Source: JADJLQ01 sp964405735 (GTDB lineage Bacteria > Bacteroidota > Bacteroidia > Chitinophagales > Saprospiraceae). From it: DNA of 14,520 bases. The notes under the pieces were generated by a model. That model made no database searches and had not been told where the DNA came from. It saw only the letters and a program-made list of their open reading frames with translations. Location: positions 1-14,520 of the forward strand of contig CAYOPD010000105.1 of NCBI GenBank assembly GCA_964405735.1, read 5' to 3'. The position numbers and the translations under genes were made by a program. This document shows, piece after piece, positions 1 through 7,102 of the stretch (position 1 is the stretch's first letter; the number at the start of each line of letters is the position of its first letter).

Positions 1-126
1 ATACAACTTTAGGGTCCCAGGTGGTCAACAAAGCCTCTTGCAAGGTTGAAAACAAGTCGTACGACACACAATTGATTTTATCATGGTATGATGTAATTTA
101 TAATATTATTTGATATAAAAAGTGGT

Positions 127-849
127 TTATTTAGAGCTTAGTTCCGCCCGCATAATCAGGATTTCAGACCAGGAGTGGTCGGTAGCTTCCCTGATTTTTT
201 CTAAAAACTTATCATAAGACCCCGGCCCGTTTGCACCGTCATATCTTTCTCTGAATGGTTTCCTGTATCCCGCCTGCATTTCTTTCAAGCCATCCTTCAT
301 GCGGTATACCAGGGCGTATTGACTTGGACCAGATGCAGCAGATTGGAATACGGCTACGGTCTGGTTGCCCGCTTCCCATCCTTTTTTTGCTTTTTTTAAT
401 GTTTCCTCTATCACATTCCCCAAACCGGGTTTTGGAAATACATGGGTGATGCTGATTTTATCAGAATAATTTTCCAGCGCAACCGTACTCAAATCCGCTT
501 TATATTCCGAATAGCTTGATGAATATTTTTGCGTAAGATGAATGGCCACGTTACTGTTCCAGTCCATCATATGGTCTGAGCCCAGGTCACCCCTTTTATC
601 AAACTGGTCCCAGGACTTGGGTCCTTCTATGATATGATATCCACCTGCATCCGGACCAGTCTGGATTTCAAATACCCTCCATTTCCAATCCCCACTGTGG
701 AATTTTTGTACGTGAGCGATCAGTGCTTTTTCAAATTCCAGCACTTTGTCCACTTTCGGAAAATAACGGCTTGCATTACTGACGGTTTGATTTTGACTTA
801 TTCCAAAGAAAGGAATAATCAAAAATAAAATAAATTGAATCTTTTTCAT
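127..849 (-). CDS. Secreted protein with two alpha/beta-barrel-like (ABM/NIPSNAP-type) repeats
   Basis: No function is recognised. The ATG at 849 is preferred to an upstream in-frame start at 888 because it begins with MKKIQFILFLIIPFFGISQ, a clean Sec signal peptide, giving 240 residues. The mature protein reads as two similar halves, about residues 27-110 and 132-235. Each opens with a strand containing FPK (RYFPKVDK and THVFPKPG), then a helix with Glu/Lys residues, a strand around a short turn (RVFEIQTGP and VAVFQSAASGP), and a Y-x-hydrophobic strand. This resembles the duplicated ferredoxin-like fold of dimeric alpha/beta-barrel proteins (antibiotic-biosynthesis-monooxygenase or NIPSNAP-like), but that is a fold guess. 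No catalytic residues can be named. It lies 140 bp downstream of the plug gene on the same strand, so it may have its own promoter. Moderately sure it is a real gene, unsure of its role. Confidence 0.82.
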   Translation of the reverse strand: MKKIQFILFLIIPFFGISQNQTVSNASRYFPKVDKVLEFEKALIAHVQKFHSGDWKWRVFEIQTGPDAGGYHIIEGPKSWDQFDKRGDLGSDHMMDWNSNVAIHLTQKYSSSYSEYKADLSTVALENYSDKISITHVFPKPGLGNVIEETLKKAKKGWEAGNQTVAVFQSAASGPSQYALVYRMKDGLKEMQAGYRKPFRERYDGANGPGSYDKFLEKIREATDHSWSEILIMRAELSSK

Positions 850-989
850 ATAAAGGGTTTTAGTTGAATAATAACTAAATGTAAGCAAATTTTAAGAGCG
901 CAATAAATTTTAATGGATTGATTTTCAATTGATTTATAGAAAAACGTTGATCTGTTCCTGAATAAACTGTCCCAAAGCGAAATGCCTGC

Positions 990-3599
990 TTATCGAACCT
1001 GAATAATGGCTTTTTTGTAGAACGGCCTTCCATCCCGGCTGATCCCTTCTACTATCATTTGATAATCCACAGTTTTGTCACAGGTAAAAAAATTAAATGA
1101 ATATTGGCCAGGCAAGGTGGGGTTAAGCTGAGGGTTCCAGTATAAGGTCGTCCTGAAATCCGGCTTATGATGTTCAGGTTCTGGTTTCGTGTAATTGGGG
1201 GAATAAAACTCCCTCGCTTTATAGTACCCAGGATGCTGCAAACGGAGGATCCCGTTTGGATCCGGTCCAGCATATCTCCCCTGATCGTCATCTGAAGCAC
1301 TTCGCGTATGGATGACAATGGCACCGCCGGCTCCCCGGACACCAAACAGCCCGGCAGCGGCGCCCTTGTACACATCTATGGCTGCGATATCATGAATGCT
1401 GAGCATGGCTGCGGACTCGTTGTCCATGGAAAGGCCGTTCAGAAAAATTTGTGCATAATTTGAACCCATCAGGGAACTTGGACCCCGGATTATGGCATAT
1501 TGGGAAAAGCCTGAACCAAAAACCTGTACCCCTGCCACTCTTCCCCGGATGACATCAAATATCGTCATGCTTCCATAGATGCCATGGATGGAATCCAGGA
1601 TCAGCCGGTGACTGGGAGTCCCATAATAGGTTCTGAACAAATCCTCTTTTGGCTTTTCGGGTTTTCTGCCCTTGATCTGGATTTCTGCCAAATCTATTTG
1701 CCAGTCGTTTCTGTAAACGGAATCGATCCGGTTTATCCTGCGCCGGTCAGCAAGGTATTCTGAAGAAAGATATTGATTATGGTCCGCATCGAAAGGGGAC
1801 CACTTGATTTCTGGTGGGGATGTGTTTATTATCAAAATGGAAACATTGCGGTTGCCCAGGGGGCCCATCAGCTCTTGATTAATTGGATTCTTTTTTTGGG
1901 CCCTTGCCAGTTCTTTTTTGGGATTGAATTTATTGGCTTGCAAGAGGAGAGAGGTCGTATCCGTGAAAACAAGATTGCTGAATTGAAAATAGCCGTCGGG
2001 TCCGCTTCGCTGATCATACATTTGCACCCCATCTGCACCCAGGACAGAAAGAAAAACATCGGCGACCAGGGGCTTTTTATTATTCTCAAGGTTGGTGGTC
2101 ATCCCGGCGACCGTAAATCCTTGTTCCGGCTCGTATTGCAGGGGAGGGGGATCCTCTATTTCCAAAATTTGCTTCCAGACAAATCGTCTCCAGCCTTTTG
2201 TCATCATTTCGAGATCCTGCAGTTGCCGCATTTTTTGATCGGCAGAATTCTCAAAAAAGATCGTAGGATCCAAAGGTTCGGTGAACTCGGAAGTGAGCAG
2301 GAGGTAGGATTCAATGTTTTCCATGCCCGATTGATCCGGTACGGCTGTGCGGTCAAGCACGGCTACAGAAAGGTTTGCTTCGACCGGCTCCAATTCAAAA
2401 TCGCTCAAATCAAGGTCCACCCTGACTTCTTCCCGGATGGAGTAAATGGCTTTATCGGTTTGAAGTAGACCGTTGATCCGGTTCCGGGGATTTTGAACGA
2501 AGATCAGCCGTTCGCATTGTGGTTCTCCATGGGCATCAAACAGGGTAAGCCGGCAAATGCCATCGGGTAATTCTTTTGTCGAGAAGGGCGCCCTTACTTC
2601 CATGGCACTGGAATTGGCCTCCATCGTAAAAACAATTCTATCCTGCATATGTGCAATGACGAAAGCCCCCTTCAAGCCGTCTTTAATATTGGTCTTCAGG
2701 TACAGGGAGGATTCATCCTCCGGTTTAAAATTCAATTGCAGCCCGAAGCCCTGCCTTAAAACCGAAGGCAGGGGGAATTTAGCCTCCTGGCCATCGCTGG
2801 TGCATTTTGCATAATAAGATTTGCCTGGATCGGGTTTCAGGCTGAATAAACCAAGCCCTTTACCGTAGGATAAAGCCGTGGCGGCCATTTGGCCGTCCTG
2901 GTCGAAAATGGTAATCTGAACATCCTTGTATTTACCCTTGGAATCCGTAATTTTATAGGCTACCCTGGATGAAATCCCCTCAACGAGATCTCCTCCTTCA
3001 GGAAAAAATTGAATGGATAAGCGGCCTTCTCCGGATGTAGGAGTCTGACCGGAAATGGGGATTACGGTGGTCCCCAATTTTTCATCTTGCAAGGACTCAT
3101 ACGGATTCAAAACCCGGATCGATTGGTGATAAAAAAAGGACTCGTCGAAATTCCGCATATATTGAGTATAAGCCCTGATGGTATAATTTCCCGGAAGACT
3201 GTCGCGGGGAATAAAAAAATCTCCTGCTCCGGTTTCCGGACCGGTGAGGATATGACAGGTTTGCACGATCCGGTTCTCTGGGTCGATCAATTCCACATAT
3301 ACCAGGCTGCTGGCTGCGGTTTCGGTATGCGAGGCGGCGTCTACCAGATAGGCCTTGAACCAGATTGTTTCCCCTGGGGTAGTTTGTGTTTTGTCCAAAT
3401 GCAGGTATACTTTTTCCCGGGGGTGGCCCTGGACATGACGGTGGAATTGGTTCATGGTCTTCAACAGGACGGGATTTCCCGTATCCTGCCCATAGACCGG
3501 AAAGGCCAACAGGCCAATCCAAAGGGGATGCCGGATGTTAATTCGAGTTTTCAAGAAGTCGATCTGAATGGAAAAGGTCCGCTTCCATTTTATTTCCAT
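990..3599 (-). CDS. Exported MG2-like / TonB plug-domain protein without a beta-barrel
   Basis: This is an 869-residue envelope protein. The open frame reaches back to 3773, but the ATG at 3599 is chosen: it lies 4 bp after the upstream gene's stop, has AAGG just before it, and is followed by a hydrophobic signal segment (about residues 20-38, ending FPVYGQ). An alpha-2-macroglobulin MG2-like domain covers about 62-165 (LHLDKTQTTPGETIWFKAYL). Further Ig-like beta domains follow to about 420. A carboxypeptidase-regulatory-like domain with GPDGYFQF covers about 490-555. A TonB-receptor plug covers about 635-768 (FDVIRGRVAGVQV, IRGPSSL, IDVYKG, GVRGAGGAIVIHTR). The protein ends at about residue 869 with a short beta domain, so there is no 22-strand barrel and it cannot be a normal SusC transporter. 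Similar MG2-plus-plug proteins are widespread in Bacteroidota with no settled function. An outer-membrane or periplasmic role is inferred. Confidence 0.9.
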   Translation of the reverse strand: MEIKWKRTFSIQIDFLKTRINIRHPLWIGLLAFPVYGQDTGNPVLLKTMNQFHRHVQGHPREKVYLHLDKTQTTPGETIWFKAYLVDAASHTETAASSLVYVELIDPENRIVQTCHILTGPETGAGDFFIPRDSLPGNYTIRAYTQYMRNFDESFFYHQSIRVLNPYESLQDEKLGTTVIPISGQTPTSGEGRLSIQFFPEGGDLVEGISSRVAYKITDSKGKYKDVQITIFDQDGQMAATALSYGKGLGLFSLKPDPGKSYYAKCTSDGQEAKFPLPSVLRQGFGLQLNFKPEDESSLYLKTNIKDGLKGAFVIAHMQDRIVFTMEANSSAMEVRAPFSTKELPDGICRLTLFDAHGEPQCERLIFVQNPRNRINGLLQTDKAIYSIREEVRVDLDLSDFELEPVEANLSVAVLDRTAVPDQSGMENIESYLLLTSEFTEPLDPTIFFENSADQKMRQLQDLEMMTKGWRRFVWKQILEIEDPPPLQYEPEQGFTVAGMTTNLENNKKPLVADVFLSVLGADGVQMYDQRSGPDGYFQFSNLVFTDTTSLLLQANKFNPKKELARAQKKNPINQELMGPLGNRNVSILIINTSPPEIKWSPFDADHNQYLSSEYLADRRRINRIDSVYRNDWQIDLAEIQIKGRKPEKPKEDLFRTYYGTPSHRLILDSIHGIYGSMTIFDVIRGRVAGVQVFGSGFSQYAIIRGPSSLMGSNYAQIFLNGLSMDNESAAMLSIHDIAAIDVYKGAAAGLFGVRGAGGAIVIHTRSASDDDQGRYAGPDPNGILRLQHPGYYKAREFYSPNYTKPEPEHHKPDFRTTLYWNPQLNPTLPGQYSFNFFTCDKTVDYQMIVEGISRDGRPFYKKAIIQVR

Positions 3600-3603
3600 G
3601 ACC

Positions 3604-4473
3604 TTATTGGCCTGCAGGTGCATTATTGAATATAAACCGGTCAATCCGCCACTGCCCATCAGCATCAAATCTCCAGGTGGCGAAATAACGGCCCTGTTGC
3701 ATAAGAGGCTTGCCGCCATTCTTTGGTTCAATGTCCTGAATAAAAGTTCCCAACTCATAGGCCTGGTCCCCAATGATGTCCAGTTCCTGGGAGTTGAATT
3801 TTAATTCCCGGATCGTATTATTTTGAAGCCAGCCTTCCGACATTTTAAGTATGGCTGATCTCCCATAATCAGGTGCTGCATCCGGCCGGTAATTGATGGC
3901 ATCTTCCGTAAACAAATCAACGCTTCCAGCCGCATCGCCCTTCTTCCATGCGAGGGCAAAATCATCCAGGGCTTTGACTATTTCGGCTTTGGCTTTGTCC
4001 GGATCAAACCTCATGGGGAGGACTCTAAGGGCCGCTATTTTCCATTTTCCTTCGGTTTTTTTAAGGATGAAGGTCCCGGCATCCCTGAGATCAGCTATCG
4101 GCTGTCCCTGCTCATTGGTCCCCCCTGTGAAATGCGCCTGATTATTGACCAGAGCTACATCGGGGCTGATGAATCTCAGGCTTTGGATTTCTGCATGGAA
4201 TTTTCTTCCTGTTGGTACATCAGCTCCGGATACCGGAAGATTCTCCCTTCCTGAAAAAAGGGATCCCGAAGGGAAAGCCACATCAGCATCCTCCAGGTAA
4301 TTGGAGCTGATCCAGGACTTATCGTTTTTTTCCCAGGCAGCGGTCATATCCTGGGTCATGAGCTGACGGATGGATTCCAGATCGGAAGAGTTTGAATCGC
4401 CGGTCTTGCCGCAGGAGAAAAAGGTTAATGCATAAAACCCGATGACTTTGATAAAGGTGAGGTTTTTATTCAT
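3604..4473 (-). CDS. Lipoprotein with two SnoaL/DUF4440-like (NTF2-fold) domains
   Basis: The 289-residue product starts with a short hydrophobic segment ending at Cys21 (ALTFFSC), a plausible though loose lipobox, so it is probably lipid-anchored in the envelope. It contains two NTF2-like domains. The first, about 31-155, has the helix DMTAAWEKNDKSWISSNYLEDA and a terminal strand KKTEGKWKIAALRV. The second, about 162-283, has DFALAWKKGDAAGSVDLFTEDA and ends WRFDADGQWRIDRFIF. The 'A-W-x-K-x-D ... Y/F-x-x-D-A' opening and the 'G-x-W-R/K-I' ending are typical of the DUF4440/SnoaL group. Family members include small-molecule isomerases and many ligand-binding proteins of unknown role, so no reaction is assigned. 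The stop lies 4 bp before the plug gene's ATG, so the two are very likely co-translated. The single-domain relative at 5599-6075 suggests local family expansion. Confidence 0.88.
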   Translation of the reverse strand: MNKNLTFIKVIGFYALTFFSCGKTGDSNSSDLESIRQLMTQDMTAAWEKNDKSWISSNYLEDADVAFPSGSLFSGRENLPVSGADVPTGRKFHAEIQSLRFISPDVALVNNQAHFTGGTNEQGQPIADLRDAGTFILKKTEGKWKIAALRVLPMRFDPDKAKAEIVKALDDFALAWKKGDAAGSVDLFTEDAINYRPDAAPDYGRSAILKMSEGWLQNNTIRELKFNSQELDIIGDQAYELGTFIQDIEPKNGGKPLMQQGRYFATWRFDADGQWRIDRFIFNNAPAGQ

Positions 4474-4541
4474 ATAAGGTTTTTTTATGGATTGAATTCA
4501 TGTTGTTGATCAATTAATCTTGATGAACAGAGATTTAAAAA

Positions 4542-4574
4542 TTATTGGACTGGCACATCATTGAATCTCCTCAT
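4542..4574 (-). CDS. Possible 10-residue leader peptide behind a canonical AGGAGG
   Basis: On the minus strand AGGAGG (4585-4580) is followed after five bases (ATTAT) by ATG, and the frame reads MRRFNDVPVQ then TAA. The stop is 68 bases upstream of the ATG of the two-domain lipoprotein. A perfect Shine-Dalgarno sequence is unusual in this window, where most starts have only A/T-rich leaders. It could be a leader peptide, a relic, or chance. A peptide this short has no testable homology by eye. Confidence 0.2.
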   Translation of the reverse strand: MRRFNDVPVQ

Positions 4575-4649
4575 ATAATCCTCCTGGTTTCACTTGGTAA
4601 AAGACCAAAATTTTTTAATGGGTTACGAATTTTCGTTCGGGAGGCGGTA

Positions 4650-4670
4650 TGGTTTTGGGTAACAAAACCA
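4650..4670. repeat. Perfect 8-bp inverted repeat (hairpin), loop GGTAA
   Basis: TGGTTTTG at 4650-4657 is followed by the five-base loop GGTAA and the exact complement CAAAACCA at 4663-4670. No T-run follows on either strand, so it is not a convincing intrinsic terminator. It lies between the pseudogene and the lipoprotein/plug pair, where an RNA hairpin might mark an end of the upstream transcript or an untranslated-region structure. Confidence 0.4.
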
Positions 4671-4784
4671 CCTGCATGCCCCTAAATTAGATTCCGGGAA
4701 GACCAGGAAACCGGAAAATTCTGTCAGAACCTATGAATTTTGTTGCATAGAGACCATCCTGTCCGATTTGCACCGGTTTGTAAT

Positions 4785-5503
4785 CTATTTGCCAAGCAAG
4801 GTCCTCAGGCCACGGACCACGGTAGCCGGGTACATGGATATATGGGTCCCTTCTTCTGCCCTCCAGGCATGCAACACAAGACCTATATAAGCCCGGGCTT
4901 TAATAATTTCGGTGAATTCAAGCCAGGGCTCAATAATGTTCTTTTCGTCCAGGGAGCCAATGGCAGTGAAAACTTCCCTGTCCAATGAAAGCGATCGTTC
5001 CGCAAAAGCCTGTTCCAATTTAAAGTTCTCTTTGTGATTCCAGATCAGGGCGGGGCCGGCCAATATGTATTTTTCAAACAGATGAGGCTGGGAAAACAGG
5101 ATTTCAGTGCCCAGCAAGCCCCCAAAAGACAGGCCGATAAAAACGCGGCTCAGGAGACCAAGGCCCAATTCCTGCCGGATAAAGGGGAATAACTCAAACT
5201 CCAGAAATGACTTAAAAGATCCACTCTCACCAGCAGAAGCAGAATATAGTTCACCCCGCCCACTTCTGAGGGCGATGGCATGCCGTCACCTGCCGGAATG
5301 ATTTCATCCTTGGCGACACCCAGGACTTTTTGGAGGCCGTCGGTCCATCCTCAATTGTCCGGTTTATCTGGGGAACAACTACCCCAGCACATTACCAGCC
5401 CACTGCCCGTCAATGTTTTGGACAGGAATAAAAACTCCAGGAATCGCCTGCATGACCAGATCCCGTGCTTAGCATGGTAAACGGAGTGAGAATATGATTT
5501 CAT
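4785..5503 (-). pseudogene. Decayed IroE/esterase-D-type alpha/beta hydrolase
   Basis: The 3' part is one clean frame from 5285 down to the TAA at 4785. It encodes a recognisable serine-esterase C-terminal half: SFKSFLEFELFPFIRQELG, the nucleophile elbow GLSFGG (Ser codon near 5129), then FEKYILAGPALIW, and the catalytic-His region EGTHISMYPATVVRGLRTLL (His codon near 4844). This matches the putative-esterase family (COG2819/PF00756-like), usually about 260-300 residues. Upstream, that frame is closed by TGA at 5288-5286 and offers no ATG or GTG start. The only sensible start, ATG at 5503 (MKSYSHSVYHAKHG), runs only 50 codons to a TGA, and other short pieces lie in other frames. The N-terminal half (oxyanion-loop and strand region) is therefore broken by several frameshifts and seems shortened. 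The neighbours are intact, which argues for real decay rather than general sequencing error. Confidence 0.72.
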
Positions 5504-5598
5504 TTTAGAAAATAAGGAATAAATTTAAAATGACCTGCTATCACCGTAAGCCTGCCATTCCATCAAATAAGTGGTCAAATCGAGGGTTGCTTCAGTAA

Positions 5599-6075
5599 TT
5601 ATTGGGTTGGAGTCTTAAGGGGGGGCAACGCATTCCAGGTATCAATGGAAATTCTCCATTGTCCGTTTACTTTTACCCAGATATGCAGGTCACGAATTTT
5701 TTCCTCCTGCAATTTTCCTTCTTCATTTTCCCAGGATAGGGCGCCATTCGACAGGGAATATCCCATTTCTCCATTTGAATCCAGATGGATAAGTGGGACT
5801 TCGAAGGAAGCCTGAAAGTTGGTTAAACTTTTGAAACCATCCATATATGTCTTTAAAGCGGGCATCCCTGCCACTGAAGCTTCTCCCGGAGGGAGTACCC
5901 GGGCATCATCGGTGTAGTAAGAAAGAATCTTATTTACATCCATGGTTTTTCCCGCATCCTGATATCCCTGGGCTGAAGCCATGAGATTGGCTTTCTCTTG
6001 CTCAATATTGATCTTTGGCTTCGGTTGACAGGAGGAGGCCATAATAAGTAAAAAAATAATAAAGGTCAGTCTCAT
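5599..6075 (-). CDS. Small SnoaL/DUF4440-like lipoprotein
   Basis: This 158-residue product has a textbook bacterial lipoprotein signal: charged N-terminus, hydrophobic FIIFLLIMA, then the lipobox ASSC with Cys16 as the lipidated residue. One NTF2-like domain covers about 27-150: an N-terminal helix (ANLMASAQGYQDAGKTMDVN), 'ILSYYTDDARVLPPGE', a 'GMPALKTYMDGF' helix, and a final sheet ending VKVNGQWRISIDTW. This matches the DUF4440/SnoaL pattern, in which a small cavity binds or isomerises a ligand; the ligand is not deducible. Its start lies 10 bp after the stop of the alpha/beta hydrolase, so the two are surely co-transcribed. It is a single-domain counterpart of the double-domain lipoprotein downstream. 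Confidence 0.9.
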   Translation of the reverse strand: MRLTFIIFLLIMASSCQPKPKINIEQEKANLMASAQGYQDAGKTMDVNKILSYYTDDARVLPPGEASVAGMPALKTYMDGFKSLTNFQASFEVPLIHLDSNGEMGYSLSNGALSWENEEGKLQEEKIRDLHIWVKVNGQWRISIDTWNALPPLKTPTQ

Positions 6076-6085
6076 ATAATTGATT

Positions 6086-7072
6086 TTATTTTTTATTAAT
6101 GGCTTGCGGAATTCGGTTTCCCTTAATCCATTGAAGTAGGATCCGGTTGAATTTTCCAGCCGAAACGGATTCCGTAAATGGATTATGGCTGGCCTGGGGC
6201 ATCAAATGGTAAGTAATACCGGTTCCAGACAATAGAGGCTCCCAGGTGGTATAGGGTACCGTAAAGTCCAATTGACCCAATACCAACAGGCAGGGCATTT
6301 TCAACCGGTTCAGTTTTCCCTTAACCTCGACCTCGGAAGGAAGGGATTGAAACAAATCGCCAAATGCTTTTGGATTGGTCTTCAAATAATCCAAGAGGTA
6401 ACGGGCATCGAACTCGGGATCTACCCAGTTTTTCGGAGCCTGGATATGATAATTGACGGCAAACAGACTTTCCGGAAGAGTTGATTTCAAAACAGATTCT
6501 CCGGCCTTTTCCCGCACTTTCAGAATGGATTTTCGATGCTCATCGGCATGATTTTGCCAAAATTGGTTTTGCTCCTTTGGAAATTCATTCGACCAAAAAG
6601 GTACGCCTGCGACCAGGATAAGACCTTTTAATTTGTCTGGAAAAAGAGTTGCGAATTCCAAGGCAATCTGGGCGTGTACCGAATGGCCCAGAAGAAATAT
6701 TTTTCCAAGGCCCAACGAGTCCCTCATCCTTTCCACATCCCTGGCAAATTCCGAGAGGGACAATCGGGATGCTGCCTGGTCATCACCAACAGGGATGAAA
6801 TGACGACTATCCACAAAAGCCATATCCAGTTTTTTCCGGAGAGAAGGCGAAAAAGCCCTCGAGTAATACTCCGCTGAACCGATCACCACCATGGTTTCAC
6901 CCCGGCCTTCCCGGATATAACCAAAAGGAATGTTTTCAAATAAAATAATGCCGGCTTTCCGGCCATCTGACTGTCCTTCCAGGCTCAAGCCCGGAAAGAG
7001 CATCAGGCATAAAATCAACAAGTATCCGGCAGAAACGCGACCGAAAATCGTCAAGGCATCCAGGATATTCAT
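6086..7072 (-). CDS. Exported alpha/beta hydrolase (proline-iminopeptidase-like) with GHSVHA elbow
   Basis: This 328-residue protein has an N-terminal hydrophobic export segment (about 15-32, ending near SLEGQ), so it likely works in the periplasm or at the surface. The body is an alpha/beta hydrolase: 'IPFGYIREGRGETMVVI' with the oxyanion-side strand, the nucleophile elbow LLGHSVHAQIALEF (Ser131), LKGLILVAGVPFW after it, a variable lid around 165-245, the acid strand CLLVLGQLDFTVPY (Asp269), and the histidine in MPQASHNPFTE (His296). A full Ser-Asp-His triad is therefore visible. The elbow is G-H-S-V-H rather than the usual G-x-S-x-G, with His replacing the second Gly. Substrate is unknown; aminopeptidase, esterase or lactonase are all possible. 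It lies 30 bp after the upstream gene and 10 bp before the SnoaL lipoprotein, forming a tight operon. Confidence 0.9.
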   Translation of the reverse strand: MNILDALTIFGRVSAGYLLILCLMLFPGLSLEGQSDGRKAGIILFENIPFGYIREGRGETMVVIGSAEYYSRAFSPSLRKKLDMAFVDSRHFIPVGDDQAASRLSLSEFARDVERMRDSLGLGKIFLLGHSVHAQIALEFATLFPDKLKGLILVAGVPFWSNEFPKEQNQFWQNHADEHRKSILKVREKAGESVLKSTLPESLFAVNYHIQAPKNWVDPEFDARYLLDYLKTNPKAFGDLFQSLPSEVEVKGKLNRLKMPCLLVLGQLDFTVPYTTWEPLLSGTGITYHLMPQASHNPFTESVSAGKFNRILLQWIKGNRIPQAINKK

Positions 7073-7102
7073 GAGGTATATGCATGAAGGGACTTAGAGA
7101 AT

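Larger units (their letters stand above)
4474..4784. other. 311-bp intergenic gap: hairpin and AGGAGG-led mini-ORF, no ordinary gene
   Basis: This gap separates the esterase pseudogene from the two-domain lipoprotein on the minus strand. No open frame of normal coding character is visible. It holds an 8-bp perfect inverted repeat (4650-4670) and, on the minus strand, an AGGAGG (4585-4580) five bases before an ATG that opens a 10-codon ORF. No Bacteroidota-type -7/-33 promoter (TAnnTTTG with TTTG upstream) was found in good form, but the length of the gap suggests that the downstream pair of genes has its own promoter here. Confidence 0.5.

Noticed and set aside
3..113. Possible tail of a rightward gene entering from the left edge (open plus-strand frame, stop TGA at 111-113)
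   Set aside because: Only 36 codons in AT-rich sequence with no recognisable motif; it could equally be intergenic.
882..916. Promoter for the 127-849 gene (TAAAATTTG on the minus strand)
   Set aside because: The spacing inside the -7 element is one base too long and no -33 TTTG lies at a suitable distance.
1773..2468. Plus-strand ORF of 231 codons inside the plug gene
   Set aside because: It is a shadow of the minus-strand gene, with low-complexity reverse reading and no domain or start signal.
990..3599. SusC-like TonB-dependent receptor
   Set aside because: The plug is clear, but only about 100 residues follow it, so no beta-barrel is encoded, and there is no SusD partner.
3600..3773. 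Longer N-terminus for the plug protein starting at 3773
   Set aside because: It would overlap the upstream lipoprotein gene by 170 bases, and the added residues resemble the out-of-frame reading of that gene. The signal segment lies after the ATG at 3599.
4785..5503. Frameshifts as sequencing errors
   Set aside because: Every neighbouring gene over more than 10 kb is intact, and the broken part seems shortened as well as frameshifted; not excluded without reads.
5504..5598. Short minus-strand frame ending MEWQAYGDSRSF as a small gene or a remnant of the esterase
   Set aside because: About 30 codons with no start signal, and it overlaps the end of the SnoaL-like gene in another frame; it fits chance.
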